Positions 18,864-26,859 of a stretch of DNA of 64,000 bases are shown here, in pieces. The DNA is from Agrilutibacter niabensis (GTDB lineage Bacteria; Pseudomonadota; Gammaproteobacteria; Xanthomonadales; Xanthomonadaceae): the NCBI RefSeq assembly GCF_042657165.1, contig NZ_JBHSNJ010000013.1, forward strand, positions 248,001 through 312,000. The letters run 5' to 3'. A program made the position numbers and the translations under genes. A model generated the notes under the pieces. It did not search any database. It had not been told where the DNA came from and saw nothing but the letters and a program-made list of their open reading frames with translations. Positions within the stretch are counted from its first letter, which is position 1. Each line of letters starts with the position of its first letter.

Positions 18864-20977
18864 CCCCGCGCGTGACGAGGCCGGTCGCCGTGATGGCGAT
18901 GCGGCAGCTGACCGTGGTCGCGTGCGCGCTGGTGCTCGCCGCCTGCGCCAGCCTGTCGCCGGAGCGGCAAGCGGAAAGCGCGCGCATCGTGACCGCCGCC
19001 CGCTCGACCACGGTCGAATGCACCGCGCTCAACAAGTGCGCGCAGCCCTCGCCGCTGCGCGACCTGGCTGCACGCGCGCTGGCCGAATCCACCCCGGGCC
19101 AACCGCATCACTACGCGGTGATCCTCGACCAGGGATCGGACGCGATGCTTGCGCGCATCAACCTGATCCGGGCCGCGACCACGCGCATCGACCTGCAGAC
19201 CTACATCTTCGACGAGGACGACGCCGGCCAGCTGGTGCTCGACGAGCTGATCCGGGCCGCGCGCCGTGGCGTGCAGGTGCGGCTGTTGCTGGACCAGTTG
19301 TCCGCGCTCAAGCGCATGGAGACGCTGGCCGCACTGGCGGGCGCGCATGCCAACTTCGAGGTGCGCATCTACAACCCGGTGCTGCATCGGGCGCGCATCA
19401 ACTACCCGCAGTACGCCATCGCCGCGGCCTGCTGCTGGAAGCGCCTCAACCAGCGCATGCATTCGAAGATGCTCCTGGTCGACAGCGCCGTCGGCATCAC
19501 CGGCGGCCGCAACTACCAGGACGACTATTACGACTGGGACCGTGCCTTCAACTTCCGCGACCGCGACCTGCTCATCGCCGGCCCGGTGGCCGCGACCATG
19601 GACGAGGCCTTCGTCGTGTTCTGGAACGACCGCCGCAGCGTGCCGGTCGAGTACCTGCGCGACGTCAACAAGCATCTGGTCAGGTCCGGGGTGCCCGCGC
19701 TGAAGCCGCCGGCATTCGAGCAACCGCAGCGTGCGCATGAGATGCGCCGCGCGGCCACCGACGCCGCGGTGGTGCAGGAGCGCCTGGTCGCCGGCGCGAT
19801 CGCGGTGGGCGATGTGCATTTCGTCTCCGACACGCCGGTAAAGCAGCGCCGCGCGGGCCGCGATCGCGAATGGAGTTCGGAAACGCTGCGCGCGTTGATC
19901 GAAGGCGCGCAGGACGAGGTGATGCTGCAGACGCCCTACCTGGTGCTGTCGAAGCCGGCGCAGGCGATGTTCCGCCGCATGCATGCGCGCGAACGCGCGC
20001 AGCGCCCGCGCGTGGTGGTGTCGACCAATTCCCTCGCCGCCACCGATGCCTTCATCGCCTACGCGCTGTCGTACAAGTACAAGCGCCGCTACCTGCGCGA
20101 GTTCGGCTTCGACATCTACGAGTACAAGCCGTTCCCGCTGGATGCGCCGATCGACGTCGCCGCCACCGGCGCGCTGCCGGAGCCGGACGCGCATGCGCAT
20201 ACGCCGTCGGGATCGGGGGAGACGCTGGCGTTGCCGGTGATGGGTTCGGGTGCCGGTTCGGGTTCGGGTTCGGGTTCGGGTTCGGGTTCGGGTTCGGGAG
20301 CGCGCTCCGGTGCCACGGCAGCCACGGCAGCGGACATGCCGGCGGAGGAAACCATCCCGGCGTCGGTCCCCGTCGATCGCCGCACGCGGCCGCGCACCAA
20401 CGGCAGCGTGCTGTACCGCTATACCCCGCCGCTGTCGCGCGAATACGCCGCCAAGCGCTACGGTCGCCGCCGCTCCAACGAGCCGGTGCCGCTCAAGCGC
20501 GCTGGCGTGCGCGTCGGCCTGCACGCCAAGTCGATGGTGATCGACGAACGCATCGGCGTGATCGGCACCCACAACTTCGACCCGCGCGGCGACACCTACA
20601 ACACCGAAAGCGCGGTGGTGATCGATGACCCCGTGTTCGCGCGCGCGCTGGCCGACAGCATCCGCCGCGACACCCAACCCGAGAATGCGTGGGCGATCGC
20701 GCCACGCGACAAGCCGCCGGTGTTCTCCGGCCTCGACTATTCGATCGGCAAGATCTCCGAGAACCTGCCGATCTTCGATCTGTGGCCGTCGCGTTATGCC
20801 ACCAGCTACGAGTTCGTACCCGGTCCGGCCTGCCCGGAGCCGCTGCCGCGCAGCCATCCGCGCTTCCGCGCCTGCTACCGCCCGGTCGGCGATTTCCCCG
20901 AGGTCAACCTGGGGCTCAAGTCGCTGACCACGCGCATGTTCACCGCGTTCGGTGCCGGGCTGGCGCCGATCCTGTAA
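18860..20977 (+). CDS. Phospholipase D-family lipoprotein
   Basis: 705 residues from GTG 18860, which overlaps the previous stop as GTGA; ATG 18893 or 18899 would leave a more compact lipoprotein signal (VACALVLAAC). Two HxKxxxxD motifs are present: His201/Lys203/Asp208 (RMHSKMLLVD) with GGRNYQDDY, and His555/Lys557/Asp562 (LHAKSMVID) with GTHNFDPRG. These form one active site in cardiolipin-synthase/phospholipase-D-like enzymes, which transfer or hydrolyse phosphatidyl groups through a phosphohistidine. Between them lies a Gly-Ser linker coded by a hexamer repeat, plus an Ala/Thr-rich stretch. The protein is probably outer-membrane or periplasmic; the substrate is unknown. Confidence 0.87.
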   Translation: MTPRVTRPVAVMAMRQLTVVACALVLAACASLSPERQAESARIVTAARSTTVECTALNKCAQPSPLRDLAARALAESTPGQPHHYAVILDQGSDAMLARINLIRAATTRIDLQTYIFDEDDAGQLVLDELIRAARRGVQVRLLLDQLSALKRMETLAALAGAHANFEVRIYNPVLHRARINYPQYAIAAACCWKRLNQRMHSKMLLVDSAVGITGGRNYQDDYYDWDRAFNFRDRDLLIAGPVAATMDEAFVVFWNDRRSVPVEYLRDVNKHLVRSGVPALKPPAFEQPQRAHEMRRAATDAAVVQERLVAGAIAVGDVHFVSDTPVKQRRAGRDREWSSETLRALIEGAQDEVMLQTPYLVLSKPAQAMFRRMHARERAQRPRVVVSTNSLAATDAFIAYALSYKYKRRYLREFGFDIYEYKPFPLDAPIDVAATGALPEPDAHAHTPSGSGETLALPVMGSGAGSGSGSGSGSGSGSGARSGATAATAADMPAEETIPASVPVDRRTRPRTNGSVLYRYTPPLSREYAAKRYGRRRSNEPVPLKRAGVRVGLHAKSMVIDERIGVIGTHNFDPRGDTYNTESAVVIDDPVFARALADSIRRDTQPENAWAIAPRDKPPVFSGLDYSIGKISENLPIFDLWPSRYATSYEFVPGPACPEPLPRSHPRFRACYRPVGDFPEVNLGLKSLTTRMFTAFGAGLAPIL
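20255..20296 (+). repeat. GGTTCG x7 microsatellite inside the phospholipase D gene
   Basis: Seven perfect tandem copies of a 6-base unit encode (Gly-Ser)7 between the two catalytic halves. Because the unit is six bases, slippage would lengthen or shorten the linker without shifting the frame. Confidence 0.95.
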
Positions 20978-20990
20978 CCGCGAACTCCCG

Positions 20991-21081
20991 CCCTCGCCCC
21001 GCAGCAGGCTGGGCGAGGGGTGTGCGGCAACCGTCCCTCATCCGTCGCTTCGCGCCACCTTCTCCCGCCAGCGGGAGAAGG
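20991..21081. repeat. REP-like paired palindromes between convergent genes
   Basis: Two inverted repeats occupy the gap between the convergent phospholipase and amidohydrolase genes: 20991-20999 with 21011-21019 (9 bp, CCCTCGCCC/GGGCGAGGG), and 21058-21068 with 21071-21081 (11 bp, CCTTCTCCCGC/GCGGGAGAAGG). The spacing and composition resemble the dispersed extragenic palindromes common in xanthomonads. They could end transcription from both sides. A structurally similar element sits in frame inside zapE at 27708-27767. Confidence 0.75.
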
Positions 21082-21121
21082 GGACGGCTTGCGTCCATTC
21101 GCTCCGGTCTTGCGGCGTCGG

Positions 21122-22441
21122 TTAAGGCGCACTTGCCCCATGCAGGTAGTCCAGCGTCACCTGCAGCATCGCGCGCAGGCCGAGGTCGAGCGCGGATTCG
21201 TCCATGTCGAACTGCGGCGAATGGTTGCTCGGCGCGGTGAGCGGGTCGATGCCCTTCGCGGTCGCGCCGACGAAGAAGTACATCGACGGAATTTCCCTGG
21301 CGAAGTACGCGTAATCCTCCGCGCCCATCTGCAGCGGCGGCTCGACCACGTTGTCCTTGCCGGCGACGGCCTCCAGGCTCGGGCGCATGCGTGCGGTCAG
21401 CTCGGGGTCGTTCATGGTGACCGGGTTGCCCTTGGCGTCGGGGACGAGCGCCTCGACCTTCGCGCCATGCGCGGCGCCGACGTGTTCGGCGACGTTCTTC
21501 AGGTCGGCGAAGATCTTCTCGCGCATGCCCAGGTCGAAGGTGCGGATGGTGCCGCTGAGTTCGACGTCGTCGGGGATGATGTTGAAGCGGATGCCACCGT
21601 GCACGGTGCCGAAGGTGACCACCGCCGGCAGCTTCGCCAGGTCGGTGCGGCGGCTGACGATGGTCTGTGCGGTGCCGACCATGTCGGCCGCGGCGACGAT
21701 GGGATCGATGCCGCCCCACGGCCGCGAGCCGTGCGTCTGCCGGCCATGGACCTTGATGGTGAAGCGGTCGGAGGCGGCCAGCATCGGGCCCTGGCGCACG
21801 CCGAGCTGCCCGGCCTGCAGGGTGGAGAACACGTGCAGGCCGAAGATCGCATCCGGCCTGAAGGTCTTGAACACGCCTTCCTCCAGCATCATCGGCGCGC
21901 CACCGTTCTCGCCCGGCGGCACGCCCTCTTCCGCCGGCTGGAACACCAGCATCACCTGGCCCGGCAGGTCCTTGCGCATCGCCACCAGCGCATCGGCGAT
22001 GCCGAGCAGGATGCTGGTATGGCCGTCGTGGCCGCAGGCGTGCATCACCCCGGTGGTCTGGCCGTTGAAGGTCGTGGTCACCTTCGAGGCGAACGGCAGC
22101 CCGGTCTGCTCGGTCACCGGCAGCGCGTCCATGTCGGCGCGCAGCGCCACCTTCGGCCCCGGCTTGCCGCCTTCGATGATCGCGACCACGCCGTGGTGGG
22201 CGATGCCGGTCTGCGGCTTCAGCCCGAGCGCGCGCAGGTGCTCGGCGACCTTGGCCGCGGTGCGCTGCTCGCGGTTGGACAGCTCCGGGTTCTGGTGGAA
22301 GTCGCGCCGCCATGCGACCAGCTTGGCCTGCTCGGCCTTGGCCGCCGCGGCGACTTCGGGGCGCTGCGCCGACTGCGCGTGGACGGGGAGTGCAGACAGC
22401 GCGAGCAATGCGCCGGTAAAGGGCAGGACAAGGCGGCGCAT
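21122..22441 (-). CDS. Secreted M20 amidohydrolase (hippurate hydrolase-like)
   Basis: 439 residues, with the signal peptide RRLVLPFTGALLALSALPVHA. The family removes acyl groups from amino acids or cleaves dipeptides with two metal ions. Seen: RADMDALPV at 101-109, ACGHDGHTS with Cys136 and His138 as metal ligands, QPAEEG with Glu171 as general base, and HGSRPWGGIDP in the dimerisation domain. The Cys ligand is typical of the IAA-amino-acid/hippurate hydrolase branch. Unlike most of that branch, it is exported. It is divergent from the S9 peptidase, with 184 bp between the starts. Confidence 0.9.
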   Translation of the reverse strand: MRRLVLPFTGALLALSALPVHAQSAQRPEVAAAAKAEQAKLVAWRRDFHQNPELSNREQRTAAKVAEHLRALGLKPQTGIAHHGVVAIIEGGKPGPKVALRADMDALPVTEQTGLPFASKVTTTFNGQTTGVMHACGHDGHTSILLGIADALVAMRKDLPGQVMLVFQPAEEGVPPGENGGAPMMLEEGVFKTFRPDAIFGLHVFSTLQAGQLGVRQGPMLAASDRFTIKVHGRQTHGSRPWGGIDPIVAAADMVGTAQTIVSRRTDLAKLPAVVTFGTVHGGIRFNIIPDDVELSGTIRTFDLGMREKIFADLKNVAEHVGAAHGAKVEALVPDAKGNPVTMNDPELTARMRPSLEAVAGKDNVVEPPLQMGAEDYAYFAREIPSMYFFVGATAKGIDPLTAPSNHSPQFDMDESALDLGLRAMLQVTLDYLHGASAP

Positions 22442-22625
22442 CGGCTACTCCGGCAAAGGAAAGCGCCGATCGTACCGCCAAGATTCGCGGACGCCCGTGT
22501 GGCAACTGGCGGAATGCGGCCCACGGCACGACCGCGCCGCGCGGCTGTGCTTCCCTCCACCATGGGCAGCGCGCGTGCGCTTGAGTATCGTTGCGCGTCG
22601 GGGATTGGGGCATCGAAGGGGATCA

Positions 22626-24521
22626 ATGAAGCGACTGTGCATCGCGGCCTTGGCCATGTGCTGCGCCACCGCGCTGGCCGCACCGCCCAGCCTGGACGAC
22701 CTGCTGCGCCGCCCGCAGTACGAATCCATGAGCCTGTCGCCCTCGGGCGAATACGTGGCGACGCGCGTGCCACTGGATGACCGCACGGTGCTCGCGATCG
22801 TCCGCCGCGCCGACATGAAGGTAACCGCGAGCGTGGACCCGGGCGAGGATGGTTTTGTCGATTCCTCTTTCTGGGTGAGCGACACCCGCTTGTTCGCCGA
22901 ATGGTCGATGCGCTTTGGCGCCGTGACCCAGCCCTACAGCATGGGTTCGCTGTACTCGATCGACGTGGATGGCAGGAATCGCCGCTCGCTGTACGGCTCG
23001 GTCCTCGACCCGCTGACCAGCGACCCCGAGCACGTCCTCATCGTGAGCTGCGTCAAGGTGCTCAAGAACGAATGCGTCACCCGCCTGCGCAGGATGCGCA
23101 CCGACGGGCGCGGCACACCCGATGACATCGTCGATGGCGCCGCGCCCGGCGCCACGTTCCTGGTCGACCGGCTGGGCGCGCCGCATTTCAGCTGGGCCAC
23201 CGACAACGACGACATCCAGAAGGTGTTCCTGCGCCGCGGCGATGCGTGGATACCGATCAACGACGAGCAGCAGTCCGGCGTGGAGATCGTGCCGGTCGGC
23301 GTCAGTTACGACCGGCGCTTCGGGTTCCTGTGGTCCGAACGCAAGGCCGGGCCGGATGTGATCGAACGCATCGACCTCGCCACCGGCGAGCGCGGCGTGG
23401 TCGCCAGCGACCCCCTCGCCAATCCCGCACGGCTGGTCTGGTCGTTCGACGGCAGCGAGCCGATCGGCGCCGCATTCGGCGCAGGCGCGGCGCGCATTCG
23501 CTTCTTCGATGAAAAGCACCCGCACGCCTTGCTGCTGCGCGACCTCGAACGTACGTTCGAGGGTGAGGTCGCCCGCGTGACCAGCACCAGCCGCGATGGC
23601 CGCAGCGTCCTCGTCACCGTCACTGGCGATCGCGAACCCGGCCGGTTCTATCTGCTCGACACGGCCAGTGGCGACTTGAAGCTGCTAGCCAGGAGCCGGC
23701 CCTGGTTGGATCGCGACAGCCTGAGCGAGATGCGCCCGTTCGCCATGCAGGCGCGCGATGGCGTCACCCTGCAGGGCTACCTGACGCTGCCCAAGGCGGC
23801 CGGCGGCGCTGCTGCGCCGCTGGTGGTCTTCCCGCACGGCGGTCCCTTCGGCGTCGAGGACGAATGGGGCTTCCACGACGACGTGCAGATGCTCGCTGCG
23901 CGCGGCTACGCGGTGTTGCAGGTGAATTTCCGCGGGTCGGGAGGGCGCGGGCGCGACTTCATGGAGCTGGGTTACCGCCAGTGGGGCGGCACCATGCAGG
24001 ACGATCTCACCGACGCCACCCGCTGGGCGATGGCGCAAGCCGGGATCGATGCGAGCCGCGTGTGCGTGTGGGGCGAGAGCTACGGCGGCTATGCCGCGCT
24101 GATGGGCGCCATCCGCGAGCCCGATCTGTACCGCTGCGCGATCGGCATGGCCGGGCCCTATGATCTGCCGACCATGTACCGCTGGGGCGATATCCACCGC
24201 TCCACCTGGGGCAAGGGCCGCCTGCAGGCAACGCTGGGCACGGACCAGCAGGCGCTGGTGGCCACTTCGCCCACGCACAATGCCGACCGCATCAAGGCGG
24301 CGCTGCTGCTGGTGCAGGGCGGGCGCGATGGGCGCGTATCGCCGCAGCACGTGCGGGCGATGAAGGCAGCGCTGGACGCCGCCGGCAAGTCCTATGAGGG
24401 CTACTTCCCGCCCAGCGAGACGCACGGCTTCTTCGCCGACAAATCACGTCGGGAGTATTACGTCCGCGTCCTGGACTTCCTCGATCGCCATCTGCGGACG
24501 ACACCGGCGGCTGGCCGCTAG
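22626..24521 (+). CDS. Secreted S9-family prolyl oligopeptidase-like peptidase
   Basis: 631 residues from ATG 22626. The N-terminal signal is KRLCIAALAMCCATALAA. The N-terminal half is a beta-propeller-type region, and the C-terminal alpha/beta-hydrolase domain holds the triad Ser485 (GESYGG), Asp568 (GGRDGRV) and His600 (ETHGFF). HGGPFGVEDEW marks the oxyanion-side loop. Such enzymes release dipeptides or acyl-peptides from short peptides in the periplasm. With the neighbouring amidohydrolase and amino-acid permease it forms a plausible peptide-use set. Confidence 0.92.
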   Translation: MKRLCIAALAMCCATALAAPPSLDDLLRRPQYESMSLSPSGEYVATRVPLDDRTVLAIVRRADMKVTASVDPGEDGFVDSSFWVSDTRLFAEWSMRFGAVTQPYSMGSLYSIDVDGRNRRSLYGSVLDPLTSDPEHVLIVSCVKVLKNECVTRLRRMRTDGRGTPDDIVDGAAPGATFLVDRLGAPHFSWATDNDDIQKVFLRRGDAWIPINDEQQSGVEIVPVGVSYDRRFGFLWSERKAGPDVIERIDLATGERGVVASDPLANPARLVWSFDGSEPIGAAFGAGAARIRFFDEKHPHALLLRDLERTFEGEVARVTSTSRDGRSVLVTVTGDREPGRFYLLDTASGDLKLLARSRPWLDRDSLSEMRPFAMQARDGVTLQGYLTLPKAAGGAAAPLVVFPHGGPFGVEDEWGFHDDVQMLAARGYAVLQVNFRGSGGRGRDFMELGYRQWGGTMQDDLTDATRWAMAQAGIDASRVCVWGESYGGYAALMGAIREPDLYRCAIGMAGPYDLPTMYRWGDIHRSTWGKGRLQATLGTDQQALVATSPTHNADRIKAALLLVQGGRDGRVSPQHVRAMKAALDAAGKSYEGYFPPSETHGFFADKSRREYYVRVLDFLDRHLRTTPAAGR

Positions 24522-24624
24522 GTCGGCGGCACGTCGGGCGCGGGCATACGCACATTCCGCGGCGCGTCTTGGACGCGCGCCACCGGGCGTGCGACCCTGC
24601 GTCGACTCCGCCAGGCAGCCACCG

Positions 24625-25962
24625 ATGAACGATTCGACGTCTTCGCCGAAGACCAAACCGTTGCAGGGCGACGCGGCCTTGCTGCGCGCCGTGGGTTCGT
24701 TCGCCCTGACTGCGGCAGTGATCAACGTGATCGTGGGCGGCGGCATCTTCCGCATGCCGTCGGCGCTGGCGACGCAGATGGGCGCGGCGGCGCCGCTTGC
24801 GCTTGTTGCCGGTGCGCTGGCGATCATCCCGATCGCGCTGTGTTTTGCTGCGGTCGGCAGCCGCGTGCAGGTGACCGGCGGACCCTACAGCTACCTCAGC
24901 GCGACCTTCGGACCGTTCGCCGGGTTCGTTGGCGGCGCGTTGATGTGGATCAGCAACTTCACCTCCAGCGCAGGCGTCGCCGCCGCGTTGTCGGTGCAGG
25001 TCGCCAGCCTCGTGCCGGCGTTCGCGCCGCCGGTGCCGCGCGCGCTGCTGCTCACCGCGGTATACGGCGGACTGTTCGCGCTCAATGCCTTCGGCGTGAA
25101 GCTGGGCGCGCGTGCGATCACCACGCTGGCGGCGCTGAAGCTGACGCCGCTGTTCGCGCTGGCGGTGTTCGGGATCTTCTTCGTCGACTGGAGCCAGGTG
25201 AGCTTCGCGATCGGTGACGTGCCGTCGTGGAGCGCGCTGGGCGCGTCGATGGTGCTGGTGATGTTCGCGTATTCCGGCATGGAGACCGCGCTGGTGCCGT
25301 CGGGCGAGCTCAACGATCCCGCGCGCGACGTGCCGCGCGCGACGATGGTGGCGATCCTGCTGGTGGTGCTGTTGTACCTGGCCCTGCAGATCGTCGGCCA
25401 GGGCCTGCTCGGCGCGGACCTGGCGAAGAGCGGCGTGCCCGTCGCCGACACCGCCGGCGCGCTGTGGTCACCCGGACGCGTACTGCTGCTGGTCACCGCG
25501 TGCATCTCCATGACCGGGTTCCTGATGGGCAATCTGTTCGGTACCTCGCGACTGGTGTTCGCACTCGGCCGCGACGGCTACCTGCCGCGCATCTTCGGCA
25601 CGGTCAGCGCGGCGCACCGGGTGCCGTTCTGGGCGCTGGTCGTGCATGCCACGCTGGCGTGGATGCTGGCGATCGCCGGCAACTTCGATGCGCTGGCGCT
25701 GATCTCCGGCGGCGCGATCTGCCTCGTCTACGGCCTGGTGTGCCTGGCCGCCTGGCGCGCGCAGGCGCGTGACATCCGCGAACGCGGCGGCGCGCCCTTC
25801 GTGTTGCCGGGTGGCTTCGTCATCCCGCTGGTCGCGATCGCGGCCATGGTGGCGATCACTGCCACGCTCACGCGCAAGGAATGGTTGGCGATCGGGATCG
25901 CGCTGGCCGTGCTGGTGGTGACCTACGCGCTGCTGCACGCGCGCCGGCGCGCGCGCGCCTAG
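24625..25962 (+). CDS. APC-family amino-acid permease
   Basis: 445 residues from ATG 24625. About twelve hydrophobic helices are visible; helix 1 carries the broken-helix motif VGGGIFRMPS, typical of the amino acid-polyamine-organocation family, and SGMETALVPSGE lies in helix 6. The substrate is unknown. It follows the S9 peptidase after 103 bp and would import released amino acids. The stop TAG TAA is the point where the convergent DUF3574-like frame reads through on the other strand. Confidence 0.9.
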   Translation: MNDSTSSPKTKPLQGDAALLRAVGSFALTAAVINVIVGGGIFRMPSALATQMGAAAPLALVAGALAIIPIALCFAAVGSRVQVTGGPYSYLSATFGPFAGFVGGALMWISNFTSSAGVAAALSVQVASLVPAFAPPVPRALLLTAVYGGLFALNAFGVKLGARAITTLAALKLTPLFALAVFGIFFVDWSQVSFAIGDVPSWSALGASMVLVMFAYSGMETALVPSGELNDPARDVPRATMVAILLVVLLYLALQIVGQGLLGADLAKSGVPVADTAGALWSPGRVLLLVTACISMTGFLMGNLFGTSRLVFALGRDGYLPRIFGTVSAAHRVPFWALVVHATLAWMLAIAGNFDALALISGGAICLVYGLVCLAAWRAQARDIRERGGAPFVLPGGFVIPLVAIAAMVAITATLTRKEWLAIGIALAVLVVTYALLHARRRARA

Positions 25963-26370
25963 TAACGAGGCGCAGGCGCGCGACTTCACCCGCAGCACCG
26001 CTTCCTGCCGGAAGCGCGCGCGGTAGTCGCCGACGATCGCGCGGACCGCGGCTTCGTTGGCGGCGTCGTCCGCGTGCAGCAGGTTGAGTGCGTAGGACGC
26101 CTCGCGTGTGATCGAGCCGTCCGCGGCCTTCCATTGCCCCGCCGCCGGCCACACCGTCAGGCCCTGCGGAAAGCGCGGCGTCACCACCTCGCCGAGGAAT
26201 CGCGTCCACTGCTCCGGCGTCACCGTGCCGTCGGGCGCCTGGGTGCCGAAGTAGATCATCTCGCTGACCATGCGCTGCTCGCCGGGTGCGCAGTCGTGCG
26301 ACGGCAGGGACGCGCAGCCGCCGAGGATTCCGGCGAGCACCAGCACCATCGTCGCCAGTCGTGGCCTCAT
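25468..26370 (-). CDS. DUF3574-like lipoprotein with open run-on antisense to the permease
   Basis: From ATG 26370 the signal MRPRLATMVLVLAGILGGC ends in a lipobox cysteine. The next about 115 residues fit the small DUF3574 family (MIYFGTQAPDGTVTPEQW, VVTPRFPQGLTV, ARFRQEAVLRV). Family members normally end within a few residues of VLRV, that is near 25960. Here no stop occurs at that point: the reverse complement of the permease's TAGTAA reads as two leucines and the frame stays open to 25468, antisense to the last third of the permease. The domain (25960-26370) is well supported; the extra 163 residues are probably not meaningful and could reflect a lost stop or a frameshift. Confidence 0.6.
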   Translation of the reverse strand: MRPRLATMVLVLAGILGGCASLPSHDCAPGEQRMVSEMIYFGTQAPDGTVTPEQWTRFLGEVVTPRFPQGLTVWPAAGQWKAADGSITREASYALNLLHADDAANEAAVRAIVGDYRARFRQEAVLRVKSRACASLLGARAPARVQQRVGHHQHGQRDPDRQPFLARERGSDRHHGRDRDQRDDEATRQHEGRAAAFADVTRLRAPGGQAHQAVDEADRAAGDQRQRIEVAGDRQHPRQRGMHDQRPERHPVRRADRAEDARQVAVAAECEHQSRGTEQIAHQEPGHGDARGDQQQYASG

Positions 26371-26380
26371 GCGCGTTGCC

Positions 26381-26785
26381 TCAGCTGCTTCCGGCCGCTT
26401 GCGCCACCGGTGCGAGCAGGTTGGCATCGCGCGCGAGCAGCCACTTGCCGTCGCGCTTGACCAGGATCGACAGGGTGGTGCCGGCACGCGTGGCCGCCGG
26501 CTTGCCGGGCTGGGCCGTGGCGACCGTCAGCTGCGTGCGCATGAAGGCCCAGTCGCCGAACACCTGGATCTCCTGGATCTCGCTCGTGCCCTCGAACGTC
26601 GTCTCCGCACCGGCCCGCGCTGTTGCCGCTTCGGCGAACCGGGCCTTGCCGAAGGGTGGTGCGCCGGGCACGAGGAAGACGACGTCGTCCGCCATCAGTT
26701 CGAGCACGGCCTTCGCGTCGCCCGCCTTCGTCGCGGCCATCCAGGTGTCGACCAGCTGGCGGATCGCTTGCTCATCGTCGTGCAT
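26381..26785 (-). CDS. SnoaL/DUF4440-like (NTF2 fold) protein
   Basis: 134 residues from ATG 26785. The sequence AIRQLVDTWMAATKAGDAKA, then LMADDVVFLVPG and GKWLLARDANLL, is the usual pattern of the small SgcJ/DUF4440 NTF2-fold family. These bind small hydrophobic ligands or act as isomerases; no specific reaction can be assigned. It ends 10 bases before the DUF3574-like gene and is presumably co-transcribed with it. Confidence 0.85.
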   Translation of the reverse strand: MHDDEQAIRQLVDTWMAATKAGDAKAVLELMADDVVFLVPGAPPFGKARFAEAATARAGAETTFEGTSEIQEIQVFGDWAFMRTQLTVATAQPGKPAATRAGTTLSILVKRDGKWLLARDANLLAPVAQAAGSS

Positions 26786-26859
26786 GGCTGCCTCGCTGCA
26801 GGCACCGGGGTACGGCGGACCGGATTGTTGGACGTGGATCGTGAAGGCCGGGCAAGTGC

